Positions 39,491-48,469 of a DNA stretch of 64,000 nucleotides are shown here, piece by piece (positions within the stretch are counted from its first letter, which is position 1; the number at the start of each line of letters is the position of its first letter). The position numbers were made by a program, and so were the translations under genes. The notes beneath the pieces are model-generated. The model had not been told where the DNA came from. It made no database searches and was given only the letters and a program-made list of their open reading frames with translations. Location: assembly GCA_910586855.1 (NCBI GenBank), contig CAJUJH010000001.1:248001-312000 (forward strand). The letters are read 5' to 3'. The DNA is from Candidatus Gastranaerophilales bacterium. GTDB lineage: Bacteria > Cyanobacteriota > Vampirovibrionia > Gastranaerophilales > Gastranaerophilaceae.

Positions 39491-40183
39491 ATGGCGACAA
39501 AAACTCAAACAAAAGTTAACCCGATAAAAGTAATTATAGTGGAAGATTACAAGCTGACGCGTGTTGGCTTAAGATATGCTCTAAATGAATTTGAACATAT
39601 AGATGTAATTGGCGAAGCTGAATCAGGTGAAGCCGGAATTGAATTTATCAAAAAAGAAAAACCTGATGTTATTTTGATGGATTTGGGGCTCCCCGGCATG
39701 AATGGCTTAGAAGCTACAATGAAAGCAAAAGAAATTTGCCCGGATGTTAAGGTTATTATTTTAACATCTCATGAAAGAGAAGAAGAAGTGCTTGCAGCAC
39801 TTGGCTCAGGGGCTATTGCATATTGTCTTAAAGATATTGACCCAAAAGCACTTTCTGAAGTAATAAGGTCAGTTGCTCAAGGAGCATGCTGGATTGACCC
39901 TAATGTTGCAAAACTTGCTCTTAAACTTTTCCCAAAACCTGAAAATGTGAAACTTTTAAATGAACATGAACAAGTTGACCCTAAAGGACATTTAACAGAT
40001 AGAGAGACAGAAGTATTGAAGCTTCTTGTAAAAGGTAAAAGCAATACTGAAATTGCAAAAGAACTTATAGTATCTGTTCATACGGCAAAAGCGCATGTTT
40101 GCAGTATTTTGCAAAAGTTATGCGTAGATGACCGTGTACAGGCAGCAGTTAAAGCGATTAAAGAAGGTATCGTGCAAGGATAG
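39491..40183 (+). CDS. Response regulator, NarL/LuxR type
   Basis: A 230-residue two-component regulator. Receiver domain: KVIIVEDYKLTRVG, phospho-Asp in VILMDLGLPGMNGLEA, Thr/Ser in VIILTSHE, Lys in YCLKDIDP. The LuxR-type DNA-binding domain is LTDRETEVLKLLVKGKSNTEIAKELIVSVHTAKAHVCSILQKL. No kinase gene is adjacent. GAAAGG precedes the ATG. Confidence 0.93.
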   Translation: MATKTQTKVNPIKVIIVEDYKLTRVGLRYALNEFEHIDVIGEAESGEAGIEFIKKEKPDVILMDLGLPGMNGLEATMKAKEICPDVKVIILTSHEREEEVLAALGSGAIAYCLKDIDPKALSEVIRSVAQGACWIDPNVAKLALKLFPKPENVKLLNEHEQVDPKGHLTDRETEVLKLLVKGKSNTEIAKELIVSVHTAKAHVCSILQKLCVDDRVQAAVKAIKEGIVQG

Positions 40184-40204
40184 AATATAGAGTTTAAATA
40201 TTAA

Positions 40205-40235
40205 AAGCGCCTGTATTATTCAACAGGCGCTTATT
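40205..40235 (+). terminator. Terminator after the response regulator gene
   Basis: Arms AAGCGCCTGT and ACAGGCGCTT (10 bases) with an eight-base loop, followed by ATTATTAT. Confidence 0.75.
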
Positions 40236-40262
40236 ATTATATTTTGCAGCGTTCAAGAGTTC

Positions 40263-40487
40263 TTATTGCCGTTTTAATATTAATTGAATGTCTAAAATTT
40301 CAGCTATTTTATTAAAATCTTTCAGCCGGAAAGCATATTTGCCGGATTCAATTTTTCTGATTTTATAAACAGATAATCCTGCGATTTTGGATAATTCTTT
40401 AATTGTAAGACCTTTATTAATTCTTTCCTGCTTAATTAATTGCATAGTATATTTTATAATTTCTTCTATGTTATGAGTTCTTTCCAT
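40263..40487 (-). CDS. XRE-type helix-turn-helix protein
   Basis: A 74-residue protein: IKQERINKGLTIKELSKIAGLSVYKIRKIESGKYAF is a Cro/C1 helix-turn-helix and FNKIAEILDIQLIL its last helix. It is divergent from a second XRE protein 54 bases away, so the two may cross-regulate. No other domain. Confidence 0.78.
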   Translation of the reverse strand: MERTHNIEEIIKYTMQLIKQERINKGLTIKELSKIAGLSVYKIRKIESGKYAFRLKDFNKIAEILDIQLILKRQ

Positions 40488-40541
40488 TTTGTTCTCTAAT
40501 TGGCTACAAATATAGATTGATTTTATATCAGAATAAAGAAT

Positions 40542-40766
40542 ATGGCAAGTGAAGATAAAAAAGTTATGCTTCTTGCAAGAAACATAGCAAAATATAGAAA
40601 ATTAAAGAAACTTTCGCAAACAAAATTTGCAATGGAAATTGAAATATCCAGAGAACATCTTGCAAAGATTGAGACAGGAGGAAGACACCCAAGTCTCTTA
40701 TTATTGTTTAAAATTGCCAAAACCCTCGGTATTCAAGAAAAAGATTTATTTGATTTTGAAGAATAA
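40542..40766 (+). CDS. XRE-type helix-turn-helix protein
   Basis: A 74-residue protein: LARNIAKYRKLKKLSQTKFAMEIEISREHLAKIETGGRHPS gives a clear helix-turn-helix, followed by LLLLFKIAKTLGIQEKDLFDFEE. It pairs divergently with the XRE gene at 40263. The 183 bases after it contain only a small palindrome GGCTGCAAATTGCAGCC (40888-40904). Confidence 0.82.
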   Translation: MASEDKKVMLLARNIAKYRKLKKLSQTKFAMEIEISREHLAKIETGGRHPSLLLLFKIAKTLGIQEKDLFDFEE

Positions 40767-40949
40767 TCTCAGTTTAGAAACATTTGACTTATCTTATAGT
40801 ATCTCATTTGCTCTGCCAAAGCCGCCAATAAATTTTAATACTTAGACCTTTTGAATAAATTAAATATATGAAACTGAATAAGGTAAAGGCTGCAAATTGC
40901 AGCCTCAAAAAACAAACTAAATATAACCCAGCAATCGGGCATTTTAGTT

Positions 40950-41471
40950 TCAATCAAGGGTTTTAAACCCTATCTTGTTCGGTTTTGTCCTGTCCGACAA
41001 CAGTGCTAAAGCCTTGTTTATTTCTGCAATATCTGCGTTATTTTCCTTGCAATGCTGCATAAAATAGTGTTCAAGTTCAGATAGCCTTTGGGATATTTCC
41101 TTATTCTCAATCGCCCACTGGCGCATTTTTACAAAAGTTCTCATAATTTGAATGTTAACATCAACCGCACGTTTGCTTTTTAAAACTCCTGAAAGCATAG
41201 CTACACCCTGCTCTGTAAAAACATATGGAAAGTATTGCCTACCGCCGCCTTTGGGTGAGATCACAAATTGTGATCTCACCTCTAAAAGCCTAAATTCTTC
41301 CTCGGTAAGCTGAAACATAAAATCTTCGGGAAATCTTTCAATATTTCTCTTAACTGCCTGATTTAAAATTCTTGTCTCAACCTCATAAAGCCTTGCAAGG
41401 TCGCTATCCAGCATCACCTTATGACCGCGTATTTCATAAATCAGTTTTTGAATTGGTACAATTTCGTTCAA
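40950..41471 (-). CDS. ORF6N-domain protein
   Basis: From TTG 41471 (AAAGGA eight bases upstream) a 173-residue protein with the ORF6N DNA-binding domain common in phages and plasmids: IRGHKVMLDSDLARLYEVETRILNQAVKRNIERFPEDFMFQLT, then VRSQFVISPKGGGRQYFPYVFTEQGVAMLSGVL. The C-terminal part is helical. A 27-base perfect palindrome lies inside the coding part for VRSQFVIS, and two related palindromes lie around and before the start. The longer frame from 41525 would translate one of them. It may control itself. Confidence 0.85.
   Translation of the reverse strand: MNEIVPIQKLIYEIRGHKVMLDSDLARLYEVETRILNQAVKRNIERFPEDFMFQLTEEEFRLLEVRSQFVISPKGGGRQYFPYVFTEQGVAMLSGVLKSKRAVDVNIQIMRTFVKMRQWAIENKEISQRLSELEHYFMQHCKENNADIAEINKALALLSDRTKPNKIGFKTLD
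41254..41280. repeat. Palindrome 1 around TCACAAATTGTGA, inside the ORF6N gene
   Basis: A perfect palindrome with 13-base arms around a central A. The same core occurs at 41491 and 41542. Confidence 0.75.
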
Positions 41472-41490
41472 ACTAAATATCCTTTTTATT

Positions 41491-41515
41491 TTGATGTCAC
41501 AAATTGTGATATCAA
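41491..41515. promoter_or_regulatory. Palindrome 2 around TCACAAATTGTGA, ORF6N promoter region
   Basis: Twelve-base arms with one mismatch around the same 13-base core, 20 bases upstream of the likely ORF6N start. Confidence 0.65.
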
Positions 41516-41541
41516 AAAATATCAAACTAAATACTTTTAAA

Positions 41542-41570
41542 AGGTGAGGTCACAAATTGTGACATCACCT
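41542..41570. promoter_or_regulatory. Palindrome 3 around TCACAAATTGTGA, between gltD-like gene and ORF6N
   Basis: Fourteen-base arms with one mismatch around the same core. It may also serve as the hairpin ending the upstream oxidoreductase transcript. Confidence 0.65.
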
Positions 41571-41580
41571 GAAATAAAAC

Positions 41581-42951
41581 TTAACCTAAAGCTTCAATTA
41601 TAGCTTTAGCTGCTCTTTTACCTGCGCCCATTGCATTGATTGCGGTAGATTCACCCAAAGGTGCAACGTCTCCGCCTGCATATACATTTGTTACAGAGGT
41701 TTCGCCTTTTTCATTAATTACAATGTAGCCTTTTCTATCGCAATTAATATCAATCTTATCTGCTTCGCAAGATTTTTGGATAATCGGGTTTGGACCTGTT
41801 CCAAGCGCTACAATTACAGTGTCTACATCCATAGTTTCATAAGTGCCTGTGCCAACTGGTCTGCGGCGTCCTGATTCGTCAGGTTCGCCAAGTTCCATAA
41901 CTTCAAATACCATACCGTCAACATAACCATCTTTTTCCTTAATTTCATAAGGTGCTCTTAATAATTTAAAGATAACCCCTTCTTCTTTAGCATGACGGAT
42001 TTCTTCTTTTCTTGCAGGAAGCTCTTCTTCGGTTCTTCTGTATACAATGTAAACTTCTTCATAACCTACACGAACAGCAGTTCTTGCAGCATCCATTGCA
42101 ACGTTTCCGCCGCCAATGATAGCAGCTTTTCTCCCTACTCTTAGAGGGGTTGGGGTCATATCTGAATTTGCCTGCATAAGGTTTACACGGGTTAAAAATT
42201 CGTTTGCGCTATATACGCTGTTTAAGTTTTCACCTTTAATTCCCATCATTTTTGGCAAACCGGCGCCGGAGCATATAAAAATAGCATTGTAGCCTTCTTC
42301 TTCCAGTTGTTTTAATGTGATGGATTTACCCACAACAACGTTTTTCTCAAATTTTACGCCGATTTCCTTTAAGCTTTCAATTTCTCTGTCTAAAACGGTT
42401 CTGGGAAGTCTGAAAGGAGGAATGCCGTATCTTAAAACGCCGCCAAGCTTGTGAAGTGCTTCAAACACGGTAACATCAAATCCTGCATTTCTGAGGTCAG
42501 CAGCAGCGCTCATTCCGGCACATCCAGAGCCGACAATTGCAACTTTTTTGCCGTTTGGCTTGATTTCGCATTTTAATGGTGCGGAATTATCCCCTACAAA
42601 TCTTTCCAAAGAGCCTATTGCAACAGATTTTCCTTTAATTCCAAGTACACATTTTCCTTCGCATTGTCTTTCCTGCGGACATATTCTTCCGCAAACTGAT
42701 GGAAGCATATTGCTTTGTCTTATAATTTCGCCTGCTTTTTGGAAGTTTTCGTTTTTTATTTCCTGTATAAAATCAGGAATATTAACATTTACCGGGCACC
42801 CTTTTTTACACATCGGGTTTTTGCAGTTTAAGCAGCGGCTTGCTTCAGCAAGAGCCTGTTCTTTTGTAAAATTTTCTTCTACTGCATCAAAATTACTTCT
42901 TCTTTGAACAGCATCCTGTTCAACAGGTCTTTGACGTTCTTGTGGTGCCAT
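41581..42951 (-). CDS. gltD: Glutamate synthase small-subunit type NADPH oxidoreductase
   Basis: A 456-residue GltD-like flavoprotein. The N-terminal [4Fe-4S] region shows CLNCKNPMCKKGCPV and CGRICPQERQCEGKC. The FAD site is VAIVGSGCAGMSAAADLRNAG, then GGVLRYGIPPFRLPR, the NADPH site AAIIGGGNVAMDAARTAVR, and TNVYAGGDVAPLGESTAINAMGAGKRAA at the end. Length matches the homotetrameric or NfnB/SudA type rather than a classic GltD partner. No large subunit or NfnA is adjacent, so the exact reaction is open. GGGGAGAG precedes the ATG. Confidence 0.88.
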   Translation of the reverse strand: MAPQERQRPVEQDAVQRRSNFDAVEENFTKEQALAEASRCLNCKNPMCKKGCPVNVNIPDFIQEIKNENFQKAGEIIRQSNMLPSVCGRICPQERQCEGKCVLGIKGKSVAIGSLERFVGDNSAPLKCEIKPNGKKVAIVGSGCAGMSAAADLRNAGFDVTVFEALHKLGGVLRYGIPPFRLPRTVLDREIESLKEIGVKFEKNVVVGKSITLKQLEEEGYNAIFICSGAGLPKMMGIKGENLNSVYSANEFLTRVNLMQANSDMTPTPLRVGRKAAIIGGGNVAMDAARTAVRVGYEEVYIVYRRTEEELPARKEEIRHAKEEGVIFKLLRAPYEIKEKDGYVDGMVFEVMELGEPDESGRRRPVGTGTYETMDVDTVIVALGTGPNPIIQKSCEADKIDINCDRKGYIVINEKGETSVTNVYAGGDVAPLGESTAINAMGAGKRAAKAIIEALG

Positions 42952-43033
42952 ATTTATCTCTCCCCTTAATTATTATTTATTTACCGTTTATTATAGTATA
43001 ATAAAAACAACCGTAAGAAAACAAGGTGTAATT

Positions 43034-43894
43034 TTGAATAAAATAAAACTTATAGTATCAGATATAGATGGCACAATTTTAAATGAAAAATGCGAGTGCT
43101 CAACCCGTGTGAGACGTGCGCTGGATGAAGCTCAAAAACTTGGTATAAAAGTTGTTCTTGCAACCGGCAGAATGTTTATGGGGGCAGACCCTGTAAGAGA
43201 AAGTCTTGGGCTTGATACACCTGTAATATGCTACCAGGGTGCAATGGTAAGACAGGGTAATGATATTTTGTATCAAAATGCTGTGGATAATTCTTTGGCG
43301 CGTGAAATCATTAGAATATCGCGTGAGTACGGCTTCCATTTAAATCTTTATAACAATGACACTTTAATTGTTGAAGATGATAACAAACAGTATATGAAAG
43401 ATTATACCCAAGGGCGTTTTACCACTTATGAAGTTGTTGAAAGCTTTGATGATGTTGAGCTTGGGGATGTTTCAAAGCTTCTTTGTATAACATATAATGA
43501 AGATGAGATTATAAACCTGCAAAAAGAACTCTCTAAGCAGTTTGAAGGAAAACTTGCAATTGTAAGAAGCCATAAATATTATCTGGAATTTACCGATATT
43601 AAGGCAACCAAGGGAAATGCCATGAATTTCCTTAAAGACTTATGGAATATTAAAACTGAAGAGGTTTTTGCCTCTGGAGACCAGGATAATGATTATGATT
43701 TATTAAAAAATGCCGGGGTTAAAATTGCAATGGGTAATGCTAGTGAAAAATTAAAATCAATTGCAGATTATATTTGCCCAACAATAAATGAGGACGGTCT
43801 TGCAGATGCAATTGAAAAATATGTTCTTAATCCGGCCGGTGTTTCAGGTTTTTATGACAAGCAAAATGCTTTTAGCACAGAAGGCAGCAAATAA
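43034..43894 (+). CDS. HAD-superfamily phosphatase, Cof type
   Basis: A 286-residue Cof-type HAD hydrolase. Motif I VSDIDGTILNEK, motif II VVLATGR, motif III region KGNAMNFLKDLW and motif IV VFASGDQDNDYDLLKNAGVKIAMGNA are intact. Members remove phosphate from sugar phosphates, flavin mononucleotide or nucleotides. The start is TTG 43034 after AAGGTG. Its stop overlaps the ispF ATG (TAATG), so the two are coupled. Confidence 0.9.
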   Translation: MNKIKLIVSDIDGTILNEKCECSTRVRRALDEAQKLGIKVVLATGRMFMGADPVRESLGLDTPVICYQGAMVRQGNDILYQNAVDNSLAREIIRISREYGFHLNLYNNDTLIVEDDNKQYMKDYTQGRFTTYEVVESFDDVELGDVSKLLCITYNEDEIINLQKELSKQFEGKLAIVRSHKYYLEFTDIKATKGNAMNFLKDLWNIKTEEVFASGDQDNDYDLLKNAGVKIAMGNASEKLKSIADYICPTINEDGLADAIEKYVLNPAGVSGFYDKQNAFSTEGSK

Positions 43895-44367
43895 TGAGAA
43901 TAGGACAAGGATATGATTTGCATAAACTTGTTGAAGGCAGGGATTTAATTCTGGGCGGAGTAAAAATTTCACACACGGCAGGGCTTTTAGGGCATTCTGA
44001 TGCCGATGTATTAACCCATGCTATTATTGATGCTATTTTTGGCTCTGTTGCAGACGGTGATATCGGGCGTCATTTTCCTGATACTGACCCGAAATTTAAA
44101 GGGGCGGACAGTATTGAACTTTTAAAAACCGCAGGTGAAATCCTTAAAAATAAAGGATATAAGATTTTAAATATTGATTCAACCATTATAGCCCAAGCTC
44201 CAAAATTGGCTCCTTATGTGGATTTAATGCGTGAAAACATTGCAAATGCACTTAATTTACCTGTTTTAGATGTTTCAATTAAGGTAAAAACCAATGAAGG
44301 TATGGATTCTGCAGGCAGAAAAGAAGCTATCCAGGCATTCGCCGTTATACTTATAGATAATATTTAA
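43894..44367 (+). CDS. ispF: 2-C-methyl-D-erythritol 2,4-cyclodiphosphate synthase
   Basis: A 157-residue IspF, full length. Zinc ligands lie in RIGQGYDLHKL (Asp, His) and LLGHSDADVLTHAIIDAIFG (His); GDIGRHFPDTDPKFKGADS and VKVKTNEGMDSAGRKEAIQAFAV complete the signature. It makes the cyclic intermediate of the non-mevalonate isoprenoid route. Coupled to the HAD phosphatase gene. Confidence 0.97.
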   Translation: MRIGQGYDLHKLVEGRDLILGGVKISHTAGLLGHSDADVLTHAIIDAIFGSVADGDIGRHFPDTDPKFKGADSIELLKTAGEILKNKGYKILNIDSTIIAQAPKLAPYVDLMRENIANALNLPVLDVSIKVKTNEGMDSAGRKEAIQAFAVILIDNI

Positions 44368-44392
44368 TAAATTAATATAATGGAAAAATAAG

Positions 44393-45109
44393 TTACCACA
44401 ACGCTTTTGGCATATGGCGCTTGTAAAACCAGACTGGAATCCCGTCATATTTGCCTTCAGGAAAATCTGAAACAAATTTTTCATCTGCACCTATAGCAAT
44501 AATCGGTATTCCTGTTTCTTTTGAAACTTCTTTTAGCTTATCGTAGCCTCTTACTATATCTTCTTTTTTTGTTTCATCTGAAAAATGGGTATTTGAAATA
44601 AAGCCTGAAAATTTTTTCCAGGGCTGCTTGTTTAATCCTGATGAAAATTCAATATATTCTAAAATACTTTCCTTGTCACGGGTTTCAAACTTTGAAGTAT
44701 TAACGACAAGATAAATTCTTAAATCATTCTCTTTTTCAATGCCGTTTAAAATATCAAGAATATCAAGTCCTGAGGCACCATATCCTACATCAATTATCAT
44801 ATCGCCATTTTTTGAAAGGCAATTTATTTGTTCAGCCGTAACGTAGCTTCCTGCTTCCCCTAAACCAAAATAATCGGTTTGGGCAATAACGCTTATTCCT
44901 TGTTCTTTTAATTCCCCTATAATCGGGCGCAGGCAGTAAGCAGGTTCAACTGTATCTAAATCAACAAGAGTAATATTTTTACCGTATGAAGCATACTGTA
45001 AAGCTCTATTTATAGCACTTTCGCTTTTTCCGCTTGCATAAGCACCTGTAAAAACTTCAACTGTTCTAGATAGAGCCTTATTATTAGTGTCCAAGCGCTT
45101 GTTCCTCAT
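44393..45109 (-). CDS. P-loop NTPase of unknown role
   Basis: A 238-residue SIMIBI-like P-loop protein: Walker A VFTGAYASGKSESAIN, then NITLVDLDTVEPAYCLRP, the Walker B-like MIIDVGYGASGLDILDIL and LVVNTSKFETRDKESILEYIEF with Asn-Thr as possible base site. It is not a clear ParA, MipZ or MinD. It overlaps the HD-GYP regulator gene by 26 bases and closes a cyclic-di-GMP cluster, so a role in polar placement or pilus/motility signalling is possible but unproven. Confidence 0.65.
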   Translation of the reverse strand: MRNKRLDTNNKALSRTVEVFTGAYASGKSESAINRALQYASYGKNITLVDLDTVEPAYCLRPIIGELKEQGISVIAQTDYFGLGEAGSYVTAEQINCLSKNGDMIIDVGYGASGLDILDILNGIEKENDLRIYLVVNTSKFETRDKESILEYIEFSSGLNKQPWKKFSGFISNTHFSDETKKEDIVRGYDKLKEVSKETGIPIIAIGADEKFVSDFPEGKYDGIPVWFYKRHMPKALW

Positions 45110-46121
45110 TTTCTAAGTGAAATTTCATTTTGGTTTCAAAGTCCTTTATTTCTTCAGCGGCAGCAGGAAGAATGGATTTAAATACACCGATTAATTCGGG
45201 GTCAAATTGCACTCCTGCCTTTTCTTCAATTAATCTGACAGCTTCATCCGGGCTCAAGCCTTGTCGGTATGCTCTGTTTGACACCATACTGTCATATGCA
45301 TCCGCAATAGCTATAATTCTTGAACCTAAAGGAATATCGGTACCTTTTTTGCCGTAAGGATATCCATTACCGTCATAATATTCATGGTGATATTTAATAA
45401 TTTCAATAACATCATACAGCTGTTTAATATCTTCAAGAATTTTTACAGAATGCTGCACGTGTTTTTTAATTTCTTCAAATTCTTCATCGGTGAGTCTTTG
45501 GGTTTTATTTAAAATATCCTCAGCAACTCCTATCATACCTATGTCATGAAGTAACCCTGCAAGTTCAATAATTCCTGCTTGTGCTTTATCAAGGTTTAAA
45601 AATTCAACCATTTTTGCTGAATAAAAAGCAACACGGCGGCTTCTGCCAAGCGTGAAAGAGTCTTTTGCATCGAGTGCTTCAATGATAGCTTTAATTGTAC
45701 CTGAAAATAATTCTTTTAAATCTTTGATTAAAGTTTCATTATCTACCTTTAACTGGTAATATTCAAGACTTGCTTCGACAATATGTGCAAGTTCATCCGG
45801 CGCATAAGGTTTTTTAATGTACCTGTATATCCTTGCATAGTTAATGGCATCAATTAAGATTTTAACATCTGAATATGCTGTAACCAAAAGCCTGATTGCA
45901 TTTGGATGAGATTCAGAAGATAATTTTAAAAACTCAACCCCATCCATCCCGGGCATTTTATGGTCAGAAATTATACATTGAAAATCATTATCTTTTAAAA
46001 TTTCAAGTGCCTCTGCAGGGCTTTGCGCTTTCATAATATCATATTTTCCGCGGAGCGTTCTGTATAAAAGCTGCAAGTTATCGGGTTCATCATCTACTAT
46101 TAAAATTTTATATTTTGCCAT
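45084..46121 (-). CDS. Response regulator with HD-GYP phosphodiesterase domain
   Basis: A 345-residue RpfG-type protein. Receiver: ILIVDDEPDNLQLL, phospho-Asp in CIISDHKMPGMDG, Thr/Ser LLVTAYSD, Lys in YIKKPYAPDEL. HD-GYP domain: GLLHDIGMIGV, HHEYYDGNGYPYG, IIAIADAYDSMVSNRAYR. The catalytic motifs are complete, so it should hydrolyse cyclic di-GMP. The kinase gene lies eight bases upstream in the same operon and a PilZ receptor before that. Confidence 0.95.
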   Translation of the reverse strand: MAKYKILIVDDEPDNLQLLYRTLRGKYDIMKAQSPAEALEILKDNDFQCIISDHKMPGMDGVEFLKLSSESHPNAIRLLVTAYSDVKILIDAINYARIYRYIKKPYAPDELAHIVEASLEYYQLKVDNETLIKDLKELFSGTIKAIIEALDAKDSFTLGRSRRVAFYSAKMVEFLNLDKAQAGIIELAGLLHDIGMIGVAEDILNKTQRLTDEEFEEIKKHVQHSVKILEDIKQLYDVIEIIKYHHEYYDGNGYPYGKKGTDIPLGSRIIAIADAYDSMVSNRAYRQGLSPDEAVRLIEEKAGVQFDPELIGVFKSILPAAAEEIKDFETKMKFHLENEEQALGH

Positions 46122-46129
46122 TTTCTCTT

Positions 46130-47779
46130 CTACCCTTGAGCCTCATTATCGTTAATATCTTTAGATGTGAGGGCTGGAATATTATTGCCGTTTTGATGAT
46201 TGATAGGTATAACTATTGTAAATGTTGCGCCTTGTCCTACTTCGCTTTCAACATTTATGCTGCCGTAATGGTTTTGTATAACCCTGTAGCTTATAGACAT
46301 TCCTAACCCTGTTCCTTGTCCTACAGGCTTTGTAGTAAAGAATGGGTCAAATACTTTGGATAAATTTTCTTTTTTAATACCTTTTCCTGTATCCTTAAAT
46401 TTAATTTCAACATTATCGCCAAGTCTTTTAACGTCAATATAAACATCGCCGTTACCTTCAATTGCGGCAGCTGCGTTATCTAAAATATTCATAAATACCT
46501 GATTCAACTGACCGCCGTATGCCTCAATTTTGGGCAGATTTTCTTCATAATTTTTATGCACGGTGATTCTGTTTTTATATTTGTTATTTAAGATGTTTAA
46601 AGTAGTATCAATTTCTTTCGGGATATCAAACTGGGTCATAACCATTTCTTCCATCCTTGAGAAATTCTTTAAATCAAGAATAATATTTTTGGTTCTTTCT
46701 GTTCCTTCAACACAAGAGCGGATTAATTCCTTGATATCATCTTTTAGGAAATCTATATCAATTTCATTTTTAAGTTTTTCAATTTCAATACGTTTTTCAG
46801 GAGCCAAAGACTCTTCATTTTCAATATATTTTTCAATTAAATCAAACATATCCTTATTATATTTATCTAAAATCATAATATTTCCGTAGATAAAATTAAT
46901 AGGATTATTAATTTCATGGGCAATTCCTGCAACAAGCTCGCCAAGAGAACGCATTTTTTCTGAATGCACCATCATTGCTTGTGCTTCTTTAAGTTCATTA
47001 TTTGCTTTTTCAAGTTCAAGAGTTCTTTCCTGCACCTTTTGCTCTAATGATGTATATAATTCTAAAAGCTGTGCTGCCATTGTGTTGTAGGCTGATACAA
47101 GCTCATTAATTTCGCCAAATCTTGTTTCTTTTAATCTGTAGTTGAAATTACCGCCTGCAAATTCTTTTACACCCTTTGTAAGCCGTATTAGAGGGCTATT
47201 GATTATTCTGCTCATCATAGCGCTTGCAAGAAGCCCAAAGAATAAAAGAATGAATACAAAAATCTTCATATTTTCAAACATAATATGAATGTTGTTATTC
47301 TGGGTTTTTCCTTGGGTCAGCCCCATTGTAACGGTGTAGTTATCGGTGGTGCCTTGAATTTCTTGAATATCGTTAAGAGAATTATCCTTACTTAAAACGT
47401 AGTTTACTTCAATAGCATGTTTATTTAAAAGATTGCTTTCAGTTGACCATATTATTTGATTTGTATGATTATCAACCGCATAAGCATATGAAAGAAGATT
47501 ATTTGCTTTAAGTATGCCGGTTGTTTTATTTATTTTTGAATAGTCTCTTCTGCCATCATTATATGAATCTGCATAAAGTTGGAATACTAATGATGAAACA
47601 ACGTAATTAAAACTTTTTATATTATTTCTATAGTCATATGAAATATTCTTAACAAATCTTAAAACATATCCCATAGTAAGGATTACAATGACTGCAATTA
47701 ACACGCTTGTTAAAAATGCAAAATAAGAGCTGATTTTCACCTCTTTTTTAAATAATCCGGATTTTTTTTCTTTATCCAT
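46130..47779 (-). CDS. Membrane sensor histidine kinase
   Basis: A 549-residue kinase. Two membrane helices (FAFLTSVLIAVIVILTMGYVL and IFVFILLFFGLLASAMM) enclose an outer sensor of about 140 residues; then HAMP (RLTKGVKEFAGGNFNYRLKE), a coiled coil, the HisKA box ELVAGIAHEINNPINFIYGN with phospho-His, and HATPase (NAAAAIEGNGD, FKDTGKGIKKENLSKVFDPFFTTKPVGQGTGLGMSISY). It lies directly before the HD-GYP regulator, its likely partner. Confidence 0.95.
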   Translation of the reverse strand: MDKEKKSGLFKKEVKISSYFAFLTSVLIAVIVILTMGYVLRFVKNISYDYRNNIKSFNYVVSSLVFQLYADSYNDGRRDYSKINKTTGILKANNLLSYAYAVDNHTNQIIWSTESNLLNKHAIEVNYVLSKDNSLNDIQEIQGTTDNYTVTMGLTQGKTQNNNIHIMFENMKIFVFILLFFGLLASAMMSRIINSPLIRLTKGVKEFAGGNFNYRLKETRFGEINELVSAYNTMAAQLLELYTSLEQKVQERTLELEKANNELKEAQAMMVHSEKMRSLGELVAGIAHEINNPINFIYGNIMILDKYNKDMFDLIEKYIENEESLAPEKRIEIEKLKNEIDIDFLKDDIKELIRSCVEGTERTKNIILDLKNFSRMEEMVMTQFDIPKEIDTTLNILNNKYKNRITVHKNYEENLPKIEAYGGQLNQVFMNILDNAAAAIEGNGDVYIDVKRLGDNVEIKFKDTGKGIKKENLSKVFDPFFTTKPVGQGTGLGMSISYRVIQNHYGSINVESEVGQGATFTIVIPINHQNGNNIPALTSKDINDNEAQG

Positions 47780-47805
47780 CTTAATCCCTCTTGTTTAAAA
47801 GCGTA

Positions 47806-48426
47806 TTATTTTTTATTACTCATATTTTCAGCCTCTGTCATACTTCTGAAAGAATACTGTACAAGTGCAATTCTATCAATACTTTCTATAGTTTTGAATT
47901 TACCCGAGATTGAGTACGCAGTTTTGCCTTCATAATTGATTTGCTGAATCCTAATTGGTTGAATCGTACATTTAATTGTTAAATTGTTTGATAAACCGAT
48001 ACTGATATTATACTCTAAATGTTCTTCAAACGGCATATTTGAAATAAATTTCAACCCTCCGGCGGATATATCATCCGTTCTTATGACAATATCCTTATAA
48101 TCAGGGAATGTAAGCTCGCCCTTAAAATCTACCCTTGAATATTCTCTTCTTTGAATATTCTTGTAAGTTTCAGGCATTTTTACAGTAATATTTTTACCGT
48201 TTTTATCAAGAATTTCAGTTACAAAATATACTAAGCCCTCATTATTTGAACCGAAAATTTCAACTCCATCTCCCTTGTTATAATCGCCAAGTTCGTTTTC
48301 TGTTGCAATTGGCAGAATAAATTCTATACTATCATCTTTTGAATCAGCTATATTACAAATTGTGGAGCTTTCAAATTTTTCAGGGATTATTCTGAAATCT
48401 TTGCCATTCTTGATTATATTGTGCAT
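47806..48426 (-). CDS. PilZ-domain cyclic-di-GMP receptor
   Basis: A 206-residue YcgR-like protein: N-terminal PilZN-type beta domain (about 1-95) and a C-terminal PilZ domain with RREYSRV (RxxxR) and DDISAGGLKFIS (DxSxxG), the two cyclic-di-GMP binding motifs. It is first in the operon PilZ-kinase-HD-GYP-P-loop, so the signal made or removed by the partners is probably read by this protein, for pili or motility. Confidence 0.88.
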   Translation of the reverse strand: MHNIIKNGKDFRIIPEKFESSTICNIADSKDDSIEFILPIATENELGDYNKGDGVEIFGSNNEGLVYFVTEILDKNGKNITVKMPETYKNIQRREYSRVDFKGELTFPDYKDIVIRTDDISAGGLKFISNMPFEEHLEYNISIGLSNNLTIKCTIQPIRIQQINYEGKTAYSISGKFKTIESIDRIALVQYSFRSMTEAENMSNKK

Positions 48427-48469
48427 TATTCGTCCTTAAAAATTGTTAAAAATAATTCTATTATATTAT

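Noticed and set aside
40888..40904. Terminator palindrome after the XRE gene at 40542
   Set aside because: GGCTGCAAATTGCAGCC has no T run after it on the plus strand and only three on the minus strand.
40950..41570. Prophage remnant around the ORF6N and XRE genes
   Set aside because: No integrase, capsid, tail or lysis gene is near; neighbouring genes are housekeeping.
41254..41570. CRISPR-like array
   Set aside because: The three palindromes are unevenly spaced (about 235 and 50 bases) and no cas gene is near. No repeat-spacer array is seen in the window.
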